Shown: positions 7,068 through 12,948 of the stretch, in pieces
Position numbering within the stretch: position 1 is the first letter of the stretch
Layout: each line of letters begins with the position of its first letter
NCBI GenBank assembly: GCA_038227745.1
Contig: JBBRPS010000226.1
Coordinates: forward strand, 1 to 12,948
Source of the DNA: DASPXY01 sp038227745
GTDB lineage: Bacteria; Planctomycetota; Planctomycetia; Gemmatales; Gemmataceae
DNA: 12,948 bases
Direction: 5' to 3'
The notes under the pieces: generated by a model
The model's input: the letters and a program-made list of their open reading frames with translations, nothing else
The model's database searches: none
Told to the model about the DNA's origin: nothing
Translations under genes and position numbers: made by a program

Positions 7068-10000
7068 ATGCGCCGCGCCCCACAGCAACCCACCCGCAAG
7101 GCCCGTCAGACCCGTGAGCCGCGAAGCCCCCTGAGGTTAGAGCAGCTCGAAGAGCGGACCATGCTGTCGATCGACCTGATCGGCGTGCCGGACTGGCTCC
7201 CGGTGGGCCCCGCGCCGATCACCGGCGGGCAGGTGGACGGCCTGACTTCCCAGAACAACCCCGTGATCGGGGCGGTCAACGCCATTGTCACCGACCCCGG
7301 CAACGCCAACGTTGTCTACGCCGGTACGACCAACGGCGGCGTCTGGCGGACGAGGAATGCCCTGAACCCCAGCCCCAGCTGGACAGCGCTCACCGACCAG
7401 GTCGGCTCGCTGTCGATCAGTGCGCTGGCCATGGATCCCGACAACCCGCAGGTACTCTACGCGGGCACCGGGATCGTCAGCAGCGGCCACCAGGGCGGCC
7501 CGAGCATCGGCCTGCTCAAGACGACCGACGGCGGCGACCACTGGTCCCTCCGGGCTACCCAGACGGTCAACGGCGCGCGCGTCCGCGGCATCGTCCCCCT
7601 CCCGCAAGTCGTGAAGGCGGACGGATCCGCCGAGAAAGATCTCATCATCGCGACCGACACGGGGGCCTTCCGCCACCCCGCAGGGGGGGAGGACGACACC
7701 CTCTGGGTGTCGCTCACCGACCCCGCCGCACCCACCCCCGGCGGCAAGCTCCCCGGCGGCGCGGTCAGCAGCCTGGTCGTTGATCCCGGCCATGCCGGCC
7801 GCCTCTACGCCGCGGTCGTGGGCAGCGGGGTCTACCGCAGCGACGACTCCGGCGCGAACTGGAACCTCGTCCCCGGTAACGGCTCCCTTATGGGCGTGAC
7901 CGCGGCCACCCGCCTCACCCTGACCGTCAGCCCGGTCGGCCCGGACAATCCCGTCTATGTCGGCCTCATTTCCCCCGTCCCGGGACCAAAAAAGGATCCC
8001 CTGAACAACAACGTCCTGAGCGGCGTCTACCGCTCGGCCAACGGCGGCGGCGCCTGGACCGGCCTGGGCGACATCCGCACGACCGACGGCGGACAGTCGT
8101 ACGGCCTGCACCCCGGCGAACAGGGTCTGCTCCACTTCTCCCTGACGGCCGACCCGGCCAACGCCAACGTGATCTACGTCGGCGGCGACCGCCAGCCGGT
8201 CGCCGGCGCCGGCAACGCCTCGGGCTTGAAGGAATACTCGGGCCGGCTGTTCCGCGGCGACGCCTCCCGGCCGCTCGCCGGCCAGTGGGAAGCCGTCGTC
8301 GGCTACGGCGCCAACGGCACGGCGCCGCACGCCGACTCGCGCTTCCTGACGTTCGATCACGACGGCAACCTCCTGGAAGGCGACGACGCCGGCATCTACC
8401 GCCTGCAAACCCCGAGCGTCCCGGCCACGCGCCGCTGGGAAGCCGCCATCGGCAACCTGCAGCCGACCGAGTTCGTTTCCGTCGCCTACGACGACGTCAA
8501 CCACACGGTCTTCGGCGGCGCCCAGGACGTCGGCTTCAGCGACCAGACCGGCTCCTCGAACGCCTGGACTGAGGTGAGCAAGGGGGACGGCGCCGTCGCC
8601 CAGGTCGCCAACTTCGTCCCCGCCGGAGCGCCCGCCTACTCGGTGCATTACAGCACCACGCAAAACTTCGGCGATTTCACGCGCCGCACCTTCAACGCCG
8701 CCGGGCAACTCACCAAGAGCGAAGCCGTAAAACTCAAGGTGCTCGGCACCGGGTTCTTCTCCGATGACGACCTGTACTCGTTCGAGAAGAAACAGACCAA
8801 GGAGCCGCCGTTCACCACACGCTACCTTCTTAACAGCCTCGTCCCCAACCAGATGCTGATCGGGACCACCTCGGTCTACGAGTCGTATGACCAAGGGGAC
8901 CACCTCTACCGCCGGCAGCAATTTGCCACTCCCGTGACCGCCCTGGCCTACGGCGGCAGTTTCGGTTTCGTCACCGACTCCAGCATCGCTTACGTCGCCA
9001 CCGATACCCAGCTCTGGCTGCGCAGCCCCGACACCAACACGACGGCCGGCCCGTTCAAGGCTTTGCCCATGAGCTTCCCGACCGGCACCCAGAGCTATAC
9101 CGGCGGGACGATCCGGGGCATCGTCCTGGACCCGACCGACTGGCACAAGGCGTACGTCACCGGCGAGAACGGAGTCTTCCTCGGCGTGACGAACGGCGAC
9201 GGGTCGTCGGTAACGTGGACCGACCTCACCGGCAACCTTAGGGATCCCTTCGGCACCCTGAAGAGCGGCGCCCTCCTCCCCGTCAGCCAGAGCGGCAACT
9301 TCCGCACGATCGAGTTAATCAGCGGCACGCCCGACGTCCTGCTGGTCGGCGGCCAAGGCGGGGTGTACCGGCTAATCGACCCCGCCGCCGGCCCGTTCAC
9401 CTGGACCGAGTTCGGCAAGGGGCTGCCCAACACCATCGTGGCGGACCTGCACTACGACGCCAGGGACGACGCGCTCGTGGCCGGCACCGTCGGCCGCGGC
9501 GCCTGGATCGTCTCCGGCGCCCTGACGGGGAGCAACGTCAGGGCCCTGCTGGCGACGCCGAGCGACTTGCAGATCACCGGCGGCGACGATCCCGACACGA
9601 TCGTGGTGGCCCGCGACGCCGACAACCCCTTGCTGGTAGACGTGTCCCTCACCAGCGGCCTGGGCGCGCCGGAAGTCAAGAAGTTCCCGCTCTCGGCGGT
9701 GCGGCACATCGACGTCAAGGGCCTGGGCGGCGACGACGTCCTCACCCTCGACGCCCGCAACGGCGCGCTCAACGTCCCCGACGGCGTCGGCTACGACGGC
9801 GGCGCCGGCGCCAACACACTTCGCCTGCTCTTCCCCGTGTCCGCCATCGTCACCCCGCCGCCCGCCCCGACGCCGGCGGGCGCCGTCACCGTCAGCCTGA
9901 ACGGGGAAGACCAGAAGGTCACCTACCTGAACAGTGCTGCCGTCCTCTACAACCCGCCCGACAGCCCGCCGCCCCAGCCGCCCGCACCGTCGGCCGAGCT

Positions 10001-12948
10001 GGGGAGCGGCCTCCAGCAGTTCGTGAACAACGACGCCGGGCTGTCCGCTCTGAACCTGGCGGGCATCGACACGTCGCTGAACCAGCTGCTCAGCGGTGCC
10101 AGCCCCGCCGAGGCGCCGCCGGCAGGGGACCCGACGGGGGACGCCGGCGAGCCCCCCGTGCCGGGCAACCCCGGCACCTCGGTCTTCCGGCGGCTCATCG
10201 AAACCGGGCGCGGCGCGTTCGCGGTTGCCGAGATCGGCCGCTCCATCACCACCCTGGAGGATCTCCGCGCCCGCCTCGACGCCCTCGACGACGTGCCGGG
10301 CAACGTCACCTTCACGCAGTCCGGCGGCGTGGTCCGCTTTGACGTGCGCGTCACCAAGACCCTCAGCGGCGTCGCCGACCTCAACGTCCGCACACCCGAC
10401 GGCAAGGTGGACCTGGAAGGGGCCCTCGACGCCAGCGCCGACGTGTCCCTCCACGTCATCTTCGGCGTGGACGCCCGTGGCTTCTTCATCGACGCGCTGA
10501 GCAACCCGGACCCGCTGCTGGTGGTCCGCAACCTCCGCAGCGATCCGAACGGCGGGGTACACGCGGTGGGAAGGGTCGGGGCCGCCAACGTCAATGTGAC
10601 CGGGGGCACGCTCCAGTTCGACCCGCAGTTCCAGGTCGCGGTCAGCCTGCGCCAGACCGCGCCGGATCCATTGACCGGCGAGAGCGACGGGTTGCTGCGC
10701 GAGGACCAACTGGCACATCACCTGTCTTCCCTGGCTACGACCACGGTCCAGGGCAACCCGGCGGCCGACGATGTGGTGTTCACTCCCACGCTCGACATCG
10801 CCCCGGTGGTGGATGGGCTGCCCGCCCCGTTCAGCCTGGGGGGGCCGTCGCAGCTCTCCGTGCGCTGGGCCGACGCCGCGGCGCCGACCAACGTGCAGGT
10901 GAGTCCGGCAAACGCCAGCGGCCAGACCCTGGCCGACTTCCTCAACCTGTCGAGCAACCAGATCATCCACGGCCTGACCGACCTGGCTGGCAGCCTCCAG
11001 GGGCTGGCCACCTTGAACGGCAGCGTGCTGGGCTCCTCGTTCACCCTCACCGGCAGCAGCCTGGGCGCCCTCCTGAACGGGCCAGTGTCCAACGTCACGG
11101 TCGCAAGCTCGTCCGTGGCGAACGTCTCGACGGTTTCCAGGGGGGGCGGCTTCAATAAGTTCGTCGTGTCGCTGACCGACGGCGCCCTCGCGGCAAGCGA
11201 CGTGGCCCTTGGCGACAGCGTGACCTACTCCAGGCGCGACGCCAACGGCGTCGCGCACAGCGCCCAGGGCGTGATCGACGCGATGGGCCTCGGACAATTC
11301 ACCGTCCGTTTCCCCACGGACCTGACCCAGACCCCGGACCCCGCCAACCGCACCTTCACCATCGCGCATTCCGGCTCGCTGCAGCACCAGCTGCAGGCCG
11401 CCCTTGGCGGGCTGCTCGCCCCCCTGGCCGCGGACGCCGAGGCGCCCACCTTCCAGGATCTCATCCGCAAGTTGTCCGAGTTGACCGGCGTGGATCCCGG
11501 CACTTTCCAGGTGAGCCTGAGCGGGTCCGGGGACACGCTGGGCCTACAGTTCTCCATCGACCTCCACCCGCAGCCGCTCACCTTCACCGCCGGGATGGGC
11601 CTCGGCTCCCTGATTCCCGGGCTGAGCATCGGCGACGCCAACAATCTCGTCTTCACCATCGACCCGCAGTTCCACCTGACCGCGGGCCTGCTCCTGTCGC
11701 CCAACCTGCCGGCAGGGCGCGACCGCTTCTACCTGGCGCAGGACGGCACGCCGGCCCTCACCCTCCACCTCCAGGCCGCCCCGGCCGCCCCCATCAGCGG
11801 CACGGGGACGATCGGCTACCTGAACGTGCAGTTGCAGCAGGACGGCTCGATCGCGAATAACCCCGGCGTCAGCATCAGCGGCACCCTGACCGCCACCCTG
11901 ACCGATCCGGGCACGGAGGCGACCGACGGCCGCATCGGCCGCGCCGAGCTGCACCCGGCCAACCTGGGCTCCCTGTTCAGCACCGCCTTCGCGGCATCCG
12001 ATCCGCTCGTCGTCAGCATCCCCGGACTGCTGGTGCGCGCTACCGTCGGCAGCAACCCCCCGCCGCCGATCCACATTTCCCTCGACGGCACCGGGGCAGG
12101 GCGCCTTACCACCCTGGCTGGCCTGCTGAATCTGCCCTCGGCGATCGACGTCCAGGGGGCGGCCAACTTCACCAGCTTCGACAACCTCAACGCCGACACC
12201 GTGGTCCAGGCCCTGACCGGCCTGGCGCAGCAGCTCGGCAGTGCCGGCGCCGGCGGCATCTTCGGCGCCACGCTGCCGCTCATCAACCACAGCCTGGCCG
12301 AGGTGATCAACCTGGCCCAGGAGTTCAAGGACAAGGTCGGCCTGCCCAGCGCCAGCGACATCCCCACCGCCCAGGATCTGCTCAACTTCTTCAACGGCCG
12401 GCTCGGGGCTGGGGCAGTCAACCTCACGGTCGGCGGCGGCGCCCTGGGCATCACCCTGTCCTACAGCGAGGACTTCAGCAAGAGCTTCGCGATCAGCCTG
12501 CCCCTCGGGATCGCGCTGAGCGATCTGGTGTCCGCGGGCGTCTCGGGCGAGGTGAGCCTGTCGGCCCATGCCGGCGTGCAGCTCACCCTGGGGATCGGCA
12601 CTGGGCCGGGCAGCGTCTACGACCGAACCTACATCGACACCGCCGCCACCCACATCGACGTCAGTGCCACGGCGAACGCCGGCTACGACCTCGGCGCCGG
12701 CCCGACCACACGCCTGAACTTCAACGTCGGCATCGGCCCCGTCTCGGCCGGCGCCACGGACGTTCGGATCCTCCTGCGGCCCCAGTTCAGCGCCCGCCTC
12801 CGGGACGGCGCCACCCCCGGTCGGGTCAAGCTCAGCGAAGTCGGCCCGCAGTCGGCGACCGGCTCCTTCACCGGGGACGCCCAGGCCATCATCCCCCTGC
12901 ACGTCGGCAACAACAACGCCGAGGTGGACGTCCTCGGCCAGATCGCGG
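7068..12948 (+). CDS. Giant exoprotein, N-terminal 1960 residues: LEPR-like motif, Asp-box beta-propeller, repeated C-terminal modules (C-terminus beyond right edge)
   Basis: I translated every codon from 7068 to the edge and found no stop. A basic N-terminus leads to LEQLEERTMLS (24-34), the LEPR-XLL-type motif shared with the upstream exoprotein. Residues of about 40-815 look like a sialidase/sortilin-type propeller: repeated (A/T)DPxNxxVVYAGT strands and Asp boxes at 153-159 (TDGGDHW), 258-265 (SDDSGANW) and a weaker SANGGGAW at 323-330. Degenerate calcium motifs follow: ITGGDDPDTI 836, GLGGDDVLTL 885, YDGGAGANTL 909. Pro-rich linkers lie near 929 and 962. From about 975 on, a helix-then-beta module recurs at least three times (starts near 1062, 1461 and 1767). 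The catalytic residues of sialidases were not identified, so enzymatic activity is not claimed. It is probably a surface or secreted adhesin-like protein. The frame is G+C-rich and codon-biased throughout, with no sign of decay. Confidence 0.92.
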   Translation, partial: MRRAPQQPTRKARQTREPRSPLRLEQLEERTMLSIDLIGVPDWLPVGPAPITGGQVDGLTSQNNPVIGAVNAIVTDPGNANVVYAGTTNGGVWRTRNALNPSPSWTALTDQVGSLSISALAMDPDNPQVLYAGTGIVSSGHQGGPSIGLLKTTDGGDHWSLRATQTVNGARVRGIVPLPQVVKADGSAEKDLIIATDTGAFRHPAGGEDDTLWVSLTDPAAPTPGGKLPGGAVSSLVVDPGHAGRLYAAVVGSGVYRSDDSGANWNLVPGNGSLMGVTAATRLTLTVSPVGPDNPVYVGLISPVPGPKKDPLNNNVLSGVYRSANGGGAWTGLGDIRTTDGGQSYGLHPGEQGLLHFSLTADPANANVIYVGGDRQPVAGAGNASGLKEYSGRLFRGDASRPLAGQWEAVVGYGANGTAPHADSRFLTFDHDGNLLEGDDAGIYRLQTPSVPATRRWEAAIGNLQPTEFVSVAYDDVNHTVFGGAQDVGFSDQTGSSNAWTEVSKGDGAVAQVANFVPAGAPAYSVHYSTTQNFGDFTRRTFNAAGQLTKSEAVKLKVLGTGFFSDDDLYSFEKKQTKEPPFTTRYLLNSLVPNQMLIGTTSVYESYDQGDHLYRRQQFATPVTALAYGGSFGFVTDSSIAYVATDTQLWLRSPDTNTTAGPFKALPMSFPTGTQSYTGGTIRGIVLDPTDWHKAYVTGENGVFLGVTNGDGSSVTWTDLTGNLRDPFGTLKSGALLPVSQSGNFRTIELISGTPDVLLVGGQGGVYRLIDPAAGPFTWTEFGKGLPNTIVADLHYDARDDALVAGTVGRGAWIVSGALTGSNVRALLATPSDLQITGGDDPDTIVVARDADNPLLVDVSLTSGLGAPEVKKFPLSAVRHIDVKGLGGDDVLTLDARNGALNVPDGVGYDGGAGANTLRLLFPVSAIVTPPPAPTPAGAVTVSLNGEDQKVTYLNSAAVLYNPPDSPPPQPPAPSAELGSGLQQFVNNDAGLSALNLAGIDTSLNQLLSGASPAEAPPAGDPTGDAGEPPVPGNPGTSVFRRLIETGRGAFAVAEIGRSITTLEDLRARLDALDDVPGNVTFTQSGGVVRFDVRVTKTLSGVADLNVRTPDGKVDLEGALDASADVSLHVIFGVDARGFFIDALSNPDPLLVVRNLRSDPNGGVHAVGRVGAANVNVTGGTLQFDPQFQVAVSLRQTAPDPLTGESDGLLREDQLAHHLSSLATTTVQGNPAADDVVFTPTLDIAPVVDGLPAPFSLGGPSQLSVRWADAAAPTNVQVSPANASGQTLADFLNLSSNQIIHGLTDLAGSLQGLATLNGSVLGSSFTLTGSSLGALLNGPVSNVTVASSSVANVSTVSRGGGFNKFVVSLTDGALAASDVALGDSVTYSRRDANGVAHSAQGVIDAMGLGQFTVRFPTDLTQTPDPANRTFTIAHSGSLQHQLQAALGGLLAPLAADAEAPTFQDLIRKLSELTGVDPGTFQVSLSGSGDTLGLQFSIDLHPQPLTFTAGMGLGSLIPGLSIGDANNLVFTIDPQFHLTAGLLLSPNLPAGRDRFYLAQDGTPALTLHLQAAPAAPISGTGTIGYLNVQLQQDGSIANNPGVSISGTLTATLTDPGTEATDGRIGRAELHPANLGSLFSTAFAASDPLVVSIPGLLVRATVGSNPPPPIHISLDGTGAGRLTTLAGLLNLPSAIDVQGAANFTSFDNLNADTVVQALTGLAQQLGSAGAGGIFGATLPLINHSLAEVINLAQEFKDKVGLPSASDIPTAQDLLNFFNGRLGAGAVNLTVGGGALGITLSYSEDFSKSFAISLPLGIALSDLVSAGVSGEVSLSAHAGVQLTLGIGTGPGSVYDRTYIDTAATHIDVSATANAGYDLGAGPTTRLNFNVGIGPVSAGATDVRILLRPQFSARLRDGATPGRVKLSEVGPQSATGSFTGDAQAIIPLHVGNNNAEVDVLGQIA

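Noticed and set aside
6433..7099. Long minus-strand frames spanning the leader before the giant exoprotein gene
   Set aside because: Apparent protein similarity to frames in 1855-2100 is only the nucleotide repeat read in translation. Only the 6573-6731 part shows coding-type differences.
7137..12902. Long minus-strand frames (7137-9146, 9372-11387, 11544-12902) opposite the giant exoprotein gene
   Set aside because: They are rich in Gly/Arg/Val/Ala with no domain pattern and are explained by codon bias of the single plus-strand frame, which is open over the whole stretch and carries Asp boxes and repeated modules.

Overview
This is a G+C-rich chromosomal segment that looks planctomycetal, most likely from a large-genome lineage such as Gemmatales or Isosphaerales. 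This is inferred from gene content; no rRNA is present. Three things point there. Two very large secreted-type proteins each carry an LExLExRxxLS (LEPR-XLL-like) motif just after a short basic N-terminus. A Hanks-type Ser/Thr kinase has the N-terminal extension usual in planctomycete kinases. That kinase sits directly downstream of a short ECF-type sigma factor gene, an arrangement described for this phylum. No tRNA, rRNA, CRISPR array or transposase gene was seen.

Layout. Positions 1-1151 (minus) hold the N-terminal 383 residues of the kinase, which runs off the left edge. Positions 1261-1854 (minus) hold a complete 197-aa sigma factor in the same orientation and upstream of the kinase, so the two probably form a sigma-to-kinase operon. 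Positions 1855-2266 are the intergenic region shared by the sigma gene and a divergent gene. Positions 2267-6550 (plus) encode a 1427-aa exoprotein with LEPR-like motif, 14 delta-60 beta-propeller repeats, a beta-helix-like middle and C-terminal RTX calcium-binding nonapeptides. A perfect 12-bp hairpin follows its stop codon. Positions 6573-6731 (minus) hold a 52-codon remnant of the sigma gene with its leader. From 7068 to the right edge (plus) there is one uninterrupted frame of at least 1960 codons for a second giant exoprotein: LEPR-like motif, sialidase/sortilin-like propeller with Asp boxes, degenerate calcium-binding motifs, Pro-rich linkers and a C-terminal region built from at least three related modules.

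The most interesting feature is the organisation. A block of about 325 bp, containing the first 44 codons of the sigma gene plus its leader, occurs twice in direct orientation (1724-2050 and 6601-6923). Each copy lies immediately upstream of an exoprotein gene. Both leaders contain a short hairpin in which two base pairs differ between copies by compensatory changes. A third, partial and inverted copy of one leader element lies in the sigma-kinase gap, so the intact sigma gene is bracketed by imperfect inverted repeats. The second sigma copy is cut off after the 5' portion and its stop lies in the hairpin that follows the first exoprotein gene. The structure resembles a duplicated or exchangeable surface-protein cassette next to one intact sigma/kinase regulator. 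That is a hypothesis; the repeats themselves are directly visible.

Together the genes suggest a signalling pair (kinase and sigma factor) next to two large cell-surface or secreted adhesin-like proteins. Regulation of the exoproteins by the sigma factor is inferred only from position and the repeated leader.
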